DNA from: Clavelina lepadiformis
Taxonomy: Eukaryota; Chordata; Ascidiacea; Aplousobranchia; Clavelinidae
Direction: 5' to 3'
DNA: 64,000 nt
Assembly (NCBI RefSeq): GCF_947623445.1
Contig: NC_135245.1
Span: forward strand, 5,277,501 to 5,341,500
The notes under the pieces were generated by a model that saw nothing but the letters and a program-made list of their open reading frames with translations, was not told the DNA's origin and made no database searches. This document shows, piece after piece, positions 24,149 to 39,201 of this stretch. Each line of letters begins with the position of its first letter. The stretch's first letter is position 1. A program made the translations under genes and the position numbers.

Positions 24149-27100
24149 ATGCTGCTCTCGGTGGTTCTGCTAGAAATTTTTGCGGCTGTTGTGACGCTTT
24201 GTTTCGCATTTAATATGCTAACACCACTGATTAAAAGTTATAAGAATGCAAAAAGTCTCGATGTAGTGGCAAAAGGTCCGAAGACGCACTGGTTCTTCGG
24301 ACATGTTGGTCAGGTTAGTAGTCATGTGCATTACAGGTCACAGGTTATTGTCACACCAATAGCTGCTGCTCTATCTAAGAAATACAAAAGTTTTTTGTGA
24401 CAAAATCCTTTCAACGGTTTTCTTACTGTACAACCCGTTTTGTAGTTTGGCAAAACAAGTCAAGAAAGATTGAAAAAGCTTACAGAGTTAGCGCAGAGCT
24501 TTCCCGCATTGTTCAATGTTTGGAGAGGACCGGCGTTTTCAGCAATTTTGATGTATCACCCGGATCCAGCAAGGTCCTTCGTTACCAGTGGAGGTTTTTA
24601 ATATTTTATTTGTTTTCGTTAAAATACCAGCTAATACTGTACTAATTTTTATATGTCCATATATACGTATACGTGATCAGATTACGCAATGTAAAAAACA
24701 TTATTTTTGTGCTAATATTGCGCAATTTTCGCAATAACCTCTTTAACGTGAGTCTAAACTTTTTGCATACTATAGGTGAAATTAGACATTTCGTTTGCTT
24801 TGTCTTGACTGGTTGTCTTCTAATGTTTTTATAGCCCCTAAAGATGACTTTGCATATCAATTTTTAAAGCCTTGGCTGGGCGATGGATTGCTGATCAGTA
24901 AAGGAAAGAAATGGCAAAGAAATCGTCATTTGCTTACACCTGCCTTTCACTTTAGTATTTTAAAACCGTACGTATTACGGTACTTAGAACTTTGATTCTG
25001 CAAGCAAGCCAAATGTGTAGTTTGTGTTGTTTGTAAGTACCGTCTTTCGAGCATAAGTATGGCTTTTTGCTACAGATATACCGAAATATACAATCAGTCC
25101 TGTCGAGTAATGTTGGATAAATGGGCCGACTGCGTCGGAAAACCGTTGGAGGTTCATGATCCAATCAGTTTGATGGCGTTGGATACGATGATACAATGCG
25201 CAATGTCGTCACGTACGAACTGCCAAAATGTAAAGTAAGAAATTGCGAAACTGGATAGTTTACATTCTTTCGGCAATCCTACAGTTTTTATGCCTTAGTA
25301 ATAAACTAATATTTATGATATAAGTAAACTTGCTTGTTGTTTGAGCTGTTTTCAGCATAGTCCTTGAATGAGAAGTTTACCTGACCGAAATTAAACCAAC
25401 TAAACAAGCCTGATGTCTTCTAGTCCTATGTACTGTACATATATATATATATACTATAGTCATAGTGCCTATAGTGCACTCTTTGCTCGCTTCCCTAAGA
25501 AATGCGGTCAACTACCTCAAACCTTTATAAAATCAGTATTTTTTTGTTATATGGACCGTGCAAAGTTACAAAATCATGCGGGAATAGATTTATAACCCAC
25601 AAAATTTAAGCTACTATAGAATTACATCTGTTATAATAAAAGTTTTCACCGGTTAGTCGCTGGTGTTTTTTTACCAAACGACGAATGTTTTTTGAGAAAT
25701 GGTGCTTATGTTTAGATTACAGTTCATTTTACCTCCGCGATTAGTTCATACGACATCTGCTGGGGCTATACTCTTCTTTTGATTTCCTATTTTTATATAC
25801 AGTATTATTAATAATATTACTATTATACAATGCAACTTAAACAAAAACACCGATTGTTTTCAGAGGTAAACACCCGTACATTAAAGCAATTCGTGAGTTG
25901 GCTGAGTCTGTTGGACAAAGAACACAAAATCCTTTTTATTTTTTCGACTGGATTTATTTTTTAACCCCGGCTGGTCGTAGGTTTTCCAAAGCAGCAGATA
26001 TAGTTCATAAACATGCAGAAACGGTATAAATTTTTATTAAATTTATAGCTTTTACAGTTGTTTTAATTTATAGCAAATATTAAAAACTGAAATGTGTTTA
26101 AGCCGAGAGTGGTTTTAATACCAGCCTATAGCCTATATGGGCTACACAGGCGTATACGTCAAACTCTGTGCACATAGAAGTGTTTTATTTAGCTTATTGT
26201 TTTAGATTATAGCTGAACGGCGAAAGGCTTTGGAAGACCTCAAAGCGTGCAAATCGAAATATGAAAATGTGAAAAACAATTGCCAGTATGGCGGAAAGAA
26301 GCTTATGGATTTTTTGGATATTCTGCTGCAGACGAGAGTATGACCAAGGCAGTTAAAGTTTTGTAAGCAACCAAAAGCCTGTATGAGTGTGAACATGACC
26401 ACTGCACGCAATACATTTTAGGATGACCAGGGCCAAGGATTGTCTGATGCTGAAATTAGGGATGAAGTTGACACGTTTTTATTTGAAGGGCACGATACAA
26501 CTGCCAGTGGTAAACATAGAATCGGAATTGATATTTGTTGAAACTTAAGATTTGACTTTATATTGTGATTTATGCTTCTATAGGCATGGCTTGGGCTACG
26601 TACAACCTTGCTAAATATCCAGAATTTCAAAAGAAATGTCGCGAAGAAGTTATGTCCGTCATTGGTGAAAAGGAAAATGTAGAATGGTATAGTAAAACCT
26701 AATCAATAAAAAAATAAAAACATATACAATATAAACAATATAAATAAGTTACACGGATTTTTCAATTTTACATATATTGTAGCAAGTGTTTTTATAACTA
26801 AATGCAGAATTTGTTAAATTTTCTAACAGGGATGACCTTCAAAAGTTTCCGTACTTAACAAAGTTTATCAAAGAAAGTCTTCGCTTGTATCCACCCGTGG
26901 TGTTTATAGGACGAAAGCTGAATACTGCCTTGACGGTGCGAAGTGACGTTTTCAAAACAAAAGAAGTTGTCATTCCTGAAAATTCAAATTTGAGTTTTAA
27001 TTTATTTTGCCTACACAGAAATGAACACATATGGAAAAATCCTACAGTAAGAATACTATTGCAAAGTTCTTGCTGAAACGTATGATAAATTCAAATGCAT

Positions 27101-27679
27101 TATTCTTTGTAGTTTTTCTACCATGACTTTGGATGGTGTTTCTTTAATCATTGTCTATATACCAACATGACGAGACATTACAAAGATATAGAGCAAGCAG
27201 ATATATAGGCTTGTACTTTGATTGGTCTCAATTTTAGATTTTTGATCCTGAACGATTTAGCCAAGAAGAATGTGCAAAACGAGATTCATACGCTTATCTT
27301 CCATTTTCAGCTGGTAGCAGGTAGGCTATTATCTTGAAGCTTTGCATTATTTGTATTTCTGATAAGATTATTTTTGTGTACGAGATCACCTTAAAAGTAT
27401 TTACATTGTTTACACTAAAAAGCTTAGAAATAAAGAAAGAATTTGAATTTTTCATTATGATGATCGTATACAGTATTTTTGATTTACGCTAATATGTAAA
27501 TCTGTTGCAGAAATTGTATTGGGCAAAACTTTGCAATGAATGAAATGAAAACAGTGCTGGCTCAGATATTGAAGAGATATGAACTCTATTTGGATGAAGA
27601 AACCCCAACGCCGATAGTAGAAACCAGAGTTATTCTGCAAAGCAAAGATGGGATTTACGTTAAAATTAAACCAATGTAA
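24149..27679 (+). CDS. Cytochrome P450 family 4 (4F-like), gene B, 11 exons
   Basis: Predicted ER-bound CYP4 monooxygenase. Exons: 24149-24313, 24446-24593, 24835-24967, 25076-25234, 25864-26023, 26206-26337, 26422-26509, 26584-26686, 26830-27046, 27238-27320, 27511-27679. Every exon except exon 6 (one codon longer) has the same length and phase as in gene A, giving 518 residues. The start is the ATG at 24149; the frame runs back to 24125 without another ATG, and this ATG gives MLLS-, as in gene A. Seen: an N-terminal anchor, [12 protein letters not shown] in the I-helix, ESLR (ExxR), DPERF, and PFSAGSRNCIG with the haem cysteine at residue 465. The exon 8 donor is the normal GT (TG|GTATAG), unlike A and C. 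An AATAAA lies at 27766. D is its recent tandem copy. Confidence 0.93.
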
Positions 27680-29028
27680 AATATTTTTAATCTAATCGGT
27701 ATTAGGCCTACTCGGTCTTTTATGATTTCAATTGAAAGTTATGTTATCTCGAAAGGAAATCAACGAATAAAATCAATTTTAAATATATTTTCTCAAACTA
27801 TTTTTTAACGTTACAGTAATATCCCGCTTAAGCTCGCACCCGTTTATGTTTGCATCCTGGTTAAGTTCGCAAAAATTTATTACAAAATCTAGATTCAGCT
27901 TTTTCAGTAGTTTATCATGTCATCAAAAACATGTCAATTTGTGATAAAAAAAAAGTTAAAAAATAGTTTCACTACAGTTCACAATTTATTAAACATATCA
28001 TGAATCGTTAGTTGATGCATATTTGAACATATTATTTACAAACTGCGTCTGTTGTACATGCAAAAAAAATCAGCCTAACTTCAATTGAGGCATCCATCGT
28101 TAACTTTAGTCACGGCATCCATCAGTCTTGAATGGATACTGATTAGCGCCTTCAGTTTTGCTGATATATACATTACATAATAATACGTCTGTTGCATAGC
28201 TACTGTATTTACAACACCATATTTGCTAAATTCGCAGTTTGCACAAACTGCTCAGATTCAAGTCATCAACTTAACCGAGATCTTACTGTACAGACTTCCC
28301 AACTAGAAACTATAACAGTGTCTTAAAAGTATTTGGTTCCAGCATTTTATTGATACATATAGTAATGCATAAAGCTAAAAGCAAATGAAGGCTAAAACTC
28401 TTTTACATTTATGGGCGCGTAAGTTATGAATACTGGTGTCGTACAAAGTCTGTTTAATTTTGCGTCGTTGGTAAACAACAACATAGGTGTATAAACTATG
28501 TGACGGTTGTAAGAGTGGCAATGGAGTTCGATGTGTTTGGTGGCCATGTTGTTACAGACCTTATACTGTTACAGGGTCTTTGTATAGTTACTATAGGTTT
28601 ATGGTACGTGCTGTGTTGCACCTATTAAACCATCAGTATTTTGTCATTTTTTTCTTCATTCAAAACTCAACTCGACAAACGATCTTAGGTTCAATTTATT
28701 GTTCAGTTAATTCATGAAGTGTTTCTTGTGATTATTCTTTATCAGATCCACAAATTGACCAAGTTACAATAGAATTTGCAATGGACAAAACATAGTTAGC
28801 TTCTTTATTGAGAACACAAATTTGGGACGTAACCTTATATAAAAAAGAGTGCAATAAAATCCTCAGAGTTAATTTGAAATAGCCTGAACACGCCAGTATT
28901 TCAATTGATTGTTTGATAACCTGTTGGTCCTATGCTATCGGTGATGTTTTTTCTTAATGTTTATGATTTTAATTGTCTCAGTGATGACCTCAACAATTGC
29001 GATTACTGTTCCTACAACTGGTGATGAC
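27680..29028. other. Downstream flank of P450 B
   Basis: No gene was seen. The stretch holds the B 3' end (AATAAA at 27766), the pogo-like element at 27814-28288 and AT-rich sequence. It is duplicated downstream of D. Confidence 0.6.
27814..28288. mobile_element. pogo/Tigger-like MITE, 475 bp, TA target
   Basis: The left end CAGTAATATCCCGCTTAAG and the right end CTTAACCGAGATCTTACTG are inverted matches, bounded by TA on both sides. CAGTA-initial ends with a TA duplication fit the Tc1/mariner-pogo group. No transposase is present. The same element is in unit 2 at 39330-39804, so it predates the duplication. Confidence 0.75.
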
Positions 29029-29578
29029 TAGGGCAACCAGTTTTTTGACCTAAAAAGTTTAAATTTTGACCTTATTTTGAAAAACGCTATACTGATAGTC
29101 TCTACATTGTCTACAGCAACTTTCTAATCTAAAGCTGAATTTAAAATTGACAAAACGCTTTTCTAGTGTTGACTTTTTTTCGTTTCTGCGTATTAAGATT
29201 GACAACTTGCAGTTTCAAATGCAATGCCTTCACATCGTGACGTCACCAGACGCGCTGAAAGGCCTTCCCTCTCTTTGTGGCTTTGGTTCTAAGTATAATT
29301 TGGGGCACTGGAATTGTTTGCGGTACAAGAAAAGAGAAAAACGGAAGAATAATATTACAAAATGGTTACAAAGTTACAAGTTTAATAGATTTCGACCTAA
29401 AAAGAAGACCTAAAGAAACAATTTGACCGTATTTTGACCTAACGTAACATTTTGACTTTATTTAACCTAATAACTTCTATACCACACGTCGTACAAAGCT
29501 GAAACTTGTTTTGTACTTGTTTGATAGCATTCTGAGCAGGTTAAAAAAAATTGACCATATTGACTTTTGGTTGCCCTA
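29029..29578. mobile_element. hAT MITE, 550 bp, TSD GTGATGAC
   Basis: The ends TAGGGCAACCAG and TGGTTGCCCTA are inverted, with GTGATGAC on both sides (29021-29028 and 29579-29586). It shares TTTTGACCTA-rich interior text with the 19674 element and is probably the same family. Unit 2 lacks it, together with about 30 bp of flank (near 40528), so a later deletion in unit 2 is as likely as an insertion in unit 1. Confidence 0.88.
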
Positions 29579-30599
29579 GTGATGACACTCGCTACGTCAA
29601 TGATTAACTTACCTCATATGCGCAAGTTTCACACAGCTACGTATTTCATTATAATCAAACCCGCTTGCAAAAACTAATAGAAATAAATTTACTTTAACCT
29701 TTGAGGTGGCACCGTTGTTCTACTATTGCTTTTATTATTAACTCTATGTTTTTCCAGCGTTTAAATGTCGCCATACTGGACTTGCCTGACAGTATTTCAG
29801 ACAAGTAAAGATTTCAAAGGCTTACTTTAACCAGTGGGCTTGGAGCTGCAACTCCATTAGCTCCCACCAATTCACGATTTCGCATACAGTATAACGATAT
29901 AATTTATTTCGGCAAGTTTGTAATTTTTATATGCTTTTGTTCATGGCATATAGCCTTCGTAACTTTACGTAAGAACATAATAATAAAGACTAACAGTCAA
30001 CTTTTATATACAACTTGTCCGTCCTATATTCTATCTTTTCGCGTTGCGAAAAAAGTTTTGGTCACATCTTATTGCGAGTAGTTAACAAGAAACAGCTTTG
30101 TTAATATAAGTCACTTGCAGTTACAGCAAAAGGGGCAATTTGTAAAACAAGGGTCTTGGTTCCCTTCGTTGCCCAGAAACTTACAGCAGCAATTAATGAA
30201 CCAAAAGTTTCCAATGTAAAAGATAAAATCATTACTACTGCTGATAATCACTTTCAGACATTAACTGTATGTATTGTATAGCTTACATTACAAGTTAAAC
30301 ATTAGTAGAATGCTCCTTGCCATTATACTAATGCCTTTAACCGCATAATAAACGTTATACTTTTTGTGTATAATAAAACATTTGGTTGAGGTGAGGTGAT
30401 GACCTTTTTCGAGCAACTTTACTGTTGCTGATAAAAGAGCAAATATTGACAGTGTTAGCTTGCTTAGTGATAAGACCTCGGTTTATCAAACTTTAGTCTT
30501 CGAAAATGTTATCAGTATTTCGAGTGGAGACATATTTAAAGTAGGCTTTAACCAAAGCGATTTTTTTATTACAAAGCTTAAACAATTATAGTATATGTA

Positions 30600-30664
30600 T
30601 TCAGGGTGATTGTTACACAATCATCCTGAATAAGATGAAAACAGTGGTGGCCCAAACCCTTAAA
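30600..30664 (+). pseudogene. Truncated P450 last-exon remnant at the duplication breakpoint
   Basis: The frame from the ATG at 30635 reads MKTVVAQTLK and then leaves P450 similarity at 30664, exactly where unit 1 stops matching unit 2. The fuller version is at 41565-41699. A near-perfect hairpin (14-nt arms at 30600-30613 and 30617-30630, loop TAC) lies immediately upstream. Confidence 0.8.
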
Positions 30665-30856
30665 TTTCTACAGCAACCGTTGGCTGTTACTTTGAATTTA
30701 AATTTTTTTAGCAAGTTAATGCGTTAAAGTTAATCAGCTAAGTGTTGATAACTAAAAGTTAACCATGGGGTGCCACCGAATTCTGCCATTCCTTAAAATC
30801 TTCTAACTACAAGGAATATTTTACGTATTTGAAATGTTTTACCTTCGTGGTTGTAG

Positions 30857-32562
<1,706 letters not shown>

Positions 32563-33647
32563 AACAACTTTGGGAAGTTCACCTTAACGTTTTAATTTAT
32601 ATAAGCTGCAGCACTTAACGTTTTGCAAAAGCTGTCTGTTTTAATTTTAATATGTATACATGTAATTATCAAGAATGGATTTTTTCAGAATTAGTGAAAT
32701 TTTATGCTAATTAAAGAAATAAACAAGAAAAGAAGGGCATATTTGTGTTTTAGACAATATAAAAATTTGTAATTTTTCGTTTCAGGTAATTTCCTTAGGG
32801 GCATGTAATTCCCTCTGCTGCTGTGTTATTCATGTTTACTAGTTTTCATTACAATATCATTTTCATTTGTTTCTCCACGGCTGAATATATTTAAAGAACA
32901 ACACAGAAACTGAATTGGTAAAAAAAACTTTTCTATAAATAACGTATATACAAACATCAAAGAGTGTTCACACAGTTTTTGAAAAGATATTGCTTGGATG
33001 AAGAGACAACAATACGCTTTTTAGCATTTTCAAACATATTTCTTAGAGGTATAGTTACATAGAATTGAAAACAGTGCGTTTGTAAGATGATTTTAGATTT
33101 AGTAAACGTTAAATGTTCGATTTTCTTTTAATATTTTTAAAATCAGCAAGTCTTTTTGCAAACATGCTTTTGTAAATTCTAAAGTAATTTATAAGATCTT
33201 CAAAAAGTGGCAGGAATTAATCAGTTTTGAAAAATAGAATTTTAAATATTACGTCTGCTTATTTCTATCGTAGAAGCTTCATTCACATACAAAAAAGGTT
33301 TTGTGTAAAGTGCTTGCATAGAAAACTTTGTAGTTTGATATATACAAAATTTTACAACTCAATCTTTATCATTTTATATTCAAAAAATATCTACAGGCTA
33401 AAGCTATACTGATATATGTGTTCCACTTTTGCAATGCTCAACCGGCTTGACAACATCTTTTAGAAAAAATTTTTCTTTTTTGTATTTTGTTTTACAATTC
33501 TGTTGTTTATCGGAAAAATGAAAGCTTATTAACAAATACTTTTAATGAACTTTTAAATATAGGAATACATTTCGGCGTATTTTCATCGTTAATGTATTCG
33601 TGCCTTTAAGCGATCGTTTTTTGTCGTAATTGAATTATTGTCACCAA

Positions 33648-33820
33648 CCCTTTTCACATGACGTGTAAGCAAGTCCCGTGCCGTGTAGTAATAGAACTTC
33701 AACGGTGAACACGTTTTGAAAATTGAACTCAATGCAACCAAGCATCAAAGCATTGTTCTCACCCTTGACACGCTTCGCTGACCAACCTCGATTCGTTTAA
33801 GCTCGCTCTTGTGAAAGGGG
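33648..33820. mobile_element. Small MITE-like element, unit 2 copy
   Basis: This is the collinear copy of 22336-22519. The left end CCCTTTTCACATGA is intact and the right end has diverged to CTTGTGAAAGGGG. Confidence 0.5.
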
Positions 33821-35026
33821 CTACTGGTACACTTTTGTTATGCGTAAAGTGTCATTAAATTACAGTAGCTTTAAATAGCTTTAAAAACTGCTATCATGTG
33901 ATATATGCTGGGTATATGACCGCAGACACGGTAAAAGTAAACAATTATCGTTCCCAAAAGCTAAATGATATGTTTAGCGCACGTGACTCTATGCACCACT
34001 GCTAATAAGATAAAAATGATGCAAATATTGACTTTGGTGTAATAATACCTAGCTATTTGGTCTATACTGCAAGGCCTGTAGTGCCCTATAGCTTATTTTG
34101 CAAAAATGTCGTAAGCGAAATGACGCGAGCTCTGGTGAACAAAGTGCAATCTTTTATTACAGAAATAAAACAATTTTGATTATAAAGTGCTAATTTACAA
34201 TTGTTTTTATTAACGTTTTGCTAGAGATTGTTCAGAACTGAAGTGGTAAATAACCTTGTAAAGTTTATTGAGCAATTTTTAATATTCAAATCGTCTCGTT
34301 TTACTGGATGGAGTTAATATGTAAGAAGGCCCTTTCAAGGATATGGTAATACTTTACAGACAAGCAAGTGAGAAGTAGAGGTACGTTTTTGCAAGCAAAA
34401 CTTCATATTTCTCGATATTTATTAAAACAGTAATACTTATCTGCTGATGTCTATAAGGATACGTGCTGACGCTTAGAATCTACAGATATCGTAGGTAATG
34501 GTATGTGCTGCGCGTGTCTCCCAACATTTCAATGGTAGGCCTAATGGGTTACATCAGTGTATATTTATTATTTAACCACTAACCATTATAATGTTATGTT
34601 TAGATTATATCACTATTAGTATCTTAATTTCAAGGTTTTTTCCTGTTTTCTTTCGTCTACTTCCTATGCATTATGTAAGCTGTGTAGACGTCACAAGAGA
34701 TTGTCCTTTGGGCCCACTGAAAGTTGAAATTATAAAAATTTTTTGTTCAGCGATTTTCAAATTCGAAGCACATCGTGTGGTATTTCCTCATACGGAAAGT
34801 TTTAAAACATATTATCACCATACACAGATTTCAGTTGTACACCAGATTTTCTACTGAAAAGATTAATTTAACTGACTTGTATTAAATAAGTTTGGTTTTC
34901 ATAGCCACATTAGCTGGAATCAGCAGTACAATATTATTACTATATTTCATGCACGTTTTAGTCCCATGTGTTGCAAGCTTTATCAGATTTCCCGTACATT
35001 ACATGAAACCATATTAACAACTATAC

Positions 35027-35330
35027 CGGTTATGTCCAACCCGCGGGCCGCATGCTGCCCTTTTGGAGGTTTTGTGCGACCCTGGTGTTGGTATCGTTGT
35101 ATATGTAAAGTGTATGTGTATGAAATAGGCATGAAGGTGTGCCATTGATCATTATTTTATTCATATACAAATTGCTTGGGCGTTAGAACATTCGTTATTG
35201 TGCGTGTTGTTAGTGCTGTACTTGTGTGGTTAGTAGTGTAAGTAAGTTATTCGTGGTGGCAATGTGCGGCCCGAATTGAACTAATGTCGTTATGTTTTGC
35301 CCACTACGGTATTACGGTTGCACATAGCTG
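35027..35330. mobile_element. hAT MITE, unit 2 copy, TSD AACTATAC
   Basis: This is the collinear copy of 23637-23946, starting CGGTTATGTCCAACCC and ending GCACATAGCTG. AACTATAC lies at 35019-35026 and 35331-35338. Confidence 0.83.
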
Positions 35331-35533
35331 AACTATACAGTACTGTAGCACTTTTTTGTTCTTACCTAGCCAACGACCAAAAGTATGTGAATGAATAGGC
35401 TATGCTATAGGAATGTGAATGCATGAGTTTTTCTGTAATACGCCACAGGTCTTTTACATTTTTGTTGAACATTATTGTTTCAGAAAAATTGTAAGATATT
35501 GATTGTTTAGTGCTCAAACTGTGTGCCATCGTT

Positions 35534-38500
35534 ATGCTGCTCTCGGTGGTTCTGCTAGAATTGTTTGCGGCTGTTGTGACGCTTTATTTCGCATTTAATA
35601 TGCTAACACCACTGATTAAAAGTTATAAAAATGCAAAAAGCCTCGATGTAGTGGCAAAAGGTCCGAAGACGCACTGGTTCTTCGGACATGTTGGTCAGGT
35701 TAGTAGTCATGTGCATTACAGGTCACAGGTTATTGTCACACCAATAGCTGCTGCTCTATCTAAGATATACAAAAGTTGTTTTGTGACAAAATACTTTCAA
35801 CGGTTTTCTTACTGTACAACCCGTTTTGTAGTTTGGCAAAACAAGTCAAGAAAGATTGAAAAAGCTTACAGAGTTAGCGCAGAGCTTTCCCGCATTATTC
35901 AATGTTTGGAGAGGACCGGTGTTTTCAGCAATTTTGATGTATCACCCGGATCCAGCAAGGTCCTTCGTTACCAGTGGAGGTTTTTAATATTTTCTTTGTC
36001 TTCGTTAAAATACCAGCTAATACTGTACTACTTTTTATATGTCCATATATACGTATACGTGATCAGATTACGCAATGTAAAAAACATTATTTTGTGCTAA
36101 TATTGCGCAATTATCGCAATAACCTCTTTAAAGTGCGTCTGAACTTTTTGCATACTATAGGTGAAATTAGACATTTCGTTTGCTTTGTCTTGACTGGTTG
36201 TCTTCTAATGTTTTTATAGCCCCTAAAGATGACTTTGGATACCGCTTTTTAAAGCCTTGGCTGGGCGATGGATTGCTGATCAGTAAAGGAAAGAAATGGC
36301 AAAGAAATCGTCATCTGCTTACACCTGCCTTTCACTTTAGTATTTTAAAACCGTACGTATTACGGTACTTAGAACTTTGATTCTGCAAGCAAGCCAAATG
36401 TGTAGTTTGTGTTGTTTGTAAGTACCGTCTTTCGAGCATAAGTATGGCTTTTTGCTACAGATATACCGAAATATACAATCAGTCCTGTCGAGTAATGTTG
36501 GATAAATGGGCCGACTGCGTCGGAAAACCGTTGGAGGTTCATGATCCAATCAGTTTGATGGCGTTGGATACGATGATACAATGCGCAATGTCGTCACGTA
36601 CGAACTGCCAAAATGTAAAGTAAGAAATTGCGAAACTGGATAGTTTACATTCTTTCGGCAATCCTACAGTTTTTATGCCTTAGTAATAAACTAATATTTA
36701 TGATATAATTAAACTTGCTTGTTGTTTGAGCTGTTTTCAGCATAGTCCTTGAATGAGAAGTTTACCTGACCGAAATTAAAGTAACTAAACAAGCCTGATG
36801 TCTTCTAGTCCTATGTACTGTATGTACAGTATATATATATACTATAACTTAGTCATAGTGCCTATAGTGCACTCTTTGCTCGCTTCCCTAAGAAATGCGG
36901 TCAACTACCTCAAACCTTTATAAAATCAGTATTTTTTTGTTATATGGACCGTGCAAAGTTACAAAATCATGCGGGGATAGATTTATAACCCACAAAATTT
37001 AAGCTACTATAGAATTAAAATCTGTTATAATAAAAGTTTTCACCGGTTAGTCGCTGGTGTTTTTTTACCAAACGACGAATGTTTTTTGAGAAATGGTGCT
37101 TATGTTTAGATTAAAGTTCATTTTACCTCCGCGATTAGTTCATACGACATCGTAGTAAAAAATTTGCTCATCAAAATTGAAAGCAAGCACAGGTTACATT
37201 TTTATAACGACGCCATAAAGATTATTCAGTTAAGTTATTACCAATTTGTTTCGCCCCACGCCTACTATTTATTAGTTGGTACGAAGCTGCTGGGGCTATA
37301 CTGTTCTTTTGATTTCCTATTTTTATATACAGTATTATCATTAGTATTACTATTATACAATGCAACTTAAACAAAAACACCGATTATTTTCAGAGGTAAA
37401 CACCCGTACATTAAAGCAATTCGTGAGTTGGCTGAGTGTGTTGGACAAAGAACACAAAATCCTTTTTATTTTTTCGACTGGATTTATTTTTTAACCCCGG
37501 CTGGTCGTAGGTTTTCCAAAGCAGCAGATATAGCTCATAAACATGCAGAAACGGTATGAATTTTTATTAAATTTATAGCTTTTACAGTTGTTTTAATTTA
37601 TAGCAAATATTAAAAACTGAAATGTGTTTAAGCCTAGAGTGGTTTTAATACCAGCCTATAGCCTATATGGGCTACACAGGCGTATACGTCAAACTCTGTG
37701 CACATAGAAGTATTTTATTTAGCTTATTGTTTTAGATTATAGCTGAACGGCGAAAGGCTTTGGAAGACCTCAAAGCGTGCAAATCGAAATATGAAAATGT
37801 GAAAAACAATTGCCAGTATGGCGGAAAGAAGCTTATGGATTTTTTGGATATTCTGCTGCAGGCGAGAGTATGACCAAGGCAGTTAAAGTTTTGTAAGCAA
37901 CCAAAAGTCTGTATGAGTGTGAACATGACCACTGCACGCAATACATTTTAGGATGACCAGGGCCAAGGATTGTCTGATGCTGAAATTAGGGATGAAGTTG
38001 ACACGTTTTTATTTGAAGGGCACGAAACAACTGCCCGCGGTAAACATTGAATCGGAATTGATATTTGTTGAAACTTAAGATTTGACTTTACATTGTGATT
38101 TATGCTTCTAGGTATGGCTTGGGCTACGTATAACCTTGCTAAATATCCAGAATTTCAAAAGAAATGTCGCGAAGAAGTTATGTCCGTCATTGGTGAAAAG
38201 GAAAATGTAGAATGGTATAGTAAAACCTAATCAATAAAAAAATAAAAACATATACAATATAAACAATATAAATAAGTTACATGTATTTTTCAATTTTACA
38301 TATATTGTAGCAAGTGTTTTTATAACTAAATGCAGAATTTGTTAAATTTTCTAACAGGGATGACCTTCAAAAGTTTCCGTACTTAACAAAGTTTATCAAA
38401 GAAAGTCTTCGCTTGTATCCACCCGTGGTGTTTATAGGACGAAAGCTGAATACTGCCTTGACGGTGCGAAGTGACGTTTTCAAAACAAAAGAAGTTGTCA

Positions 38501-39201
38501 TTCCTGAAAATTCAAATTTGAGTTTTAATTTATTTTGCCTACACAGAAATGAACACATATGGAAAAATCCTACAGTAAGAATACTATTGCAAAGTTCTTG
38601 CTGAAACGTATGATAAATTCAAATGCATTATTCTTTGTAGTTTTTTACCATGACTTTGGATGGTGTTTTTTTAATCATTGTCTATATACCAACATGACGA
38701 GACACTACAAAGATATAGAGCAAGCAGATATATAGGCTTGTACTTTGATTGGTCTGAATTTTAGATTTTTGATCCTGAACGATTCAGCCAAGAAGAATGC
38801 GCAAAACGAGATTCATACGCTTATCTTCCATTTTCAGCTGGTAGCAGGTAGGCTATTATCTTGAAGCTCTGCATTATTTGTATTTCTGATAAGATTATTT
38901 TTGTGTACGAGATCACCTTAGAAGTATTTACATTGTTTACACTAAAAAGCTTAGAAATAAAGAAAGAATTTGAATTTTTCATTATGATGATCGTATATTT
39001 TTGACTTACGCTAATATGTAAATCTGTTGCAGAAATTGTATTGGGCAAAACTTTGCAATGAATGAAATGAAAACAGTGCTGGCTCAGATATTGAAGAGAT
39101 ATGAACTCTATTTGGATGAAGAAACCCCAATGCCGATAGTAGAAACCAGAGTTATTCTGCAAAGGAAAGATGGGATTTACGTTAAAATTAAACCAATGTA
39201 A
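35534..39201 (+). CDS. Cytochrome P450 family 4 (4F-like), gene D, tandem copy of B
   Basis: Predicted ER-bound CYP4 monooxygenase, near-identical to gene B. Exons: 35534-35698, 35832-35979, 36220-36352, 36461-36619, 37394-37553, 37736-37867, 37952-38039, 38112-38214, 38358-38574, 38765-38847, 39033-39201. All frames are intact, giving 518 residues. It keeps the N-terminal anchor, ESLR and PFSAGSRNCIG. The notable change is in the I-helix: B reads [12 protein letters not shown] and D reads [12 protein letters not shown], with three base changes within about 15 bp of an otherwise nearly unchanged exon. The acidic residue next to the oxygen-activating threonine is thus Glu instead of Asp, and Ser becomes Arg. 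The haem-ester Glu (321) is kept. Intron 4 has about 135 extra bases compared with B. It is probably functional, possibly with altered catalysis. Confidence 0.92.

Larger units (their letters stand above)
18008..30664. repeat. Tandem segmental duplication, unit 1
   Basis: This unit corresponds collinearly to 30735-41594. Identity begins near TAAGTATTGATAACTAAAAG in intron 5 of gene A and ends at ACCCTTAAA within a P450 last-exon remnant. It contains the 3' half of A, the A-B spacer, all of B and about 3 kb downstream. It is longer than unit 2 mainly because of hAT elements at 18772-19214, 19674-20655 and 29029-29578. Confidence 0.93.
32563..35533. other. Spacer between P450 copy C and gene D
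   Basis: This is the duplicate of 21257-24148. It holds the second copies of the small MITE (33648-33820) and the hAT (35027-35330), plus the TTGTTTCAG site ending at 35483 upstream of the D start. No gene was found. Confidence 0.7.

Noticed and set aside
28487..28717. Cysteine-rich open frame downstream of P450 B, repeated at 40003
   Set aside because: The two copies differ by a frameshift at the 3' end despite the recent duplication, and nothing resembles a known protein.
34591..34857. Open frame upstream of P450 D with several cysteines
   Set aside because: The counterpart in unit 1 (23277-23504) is frame-disrupted and no exon of the P450 family matches it.
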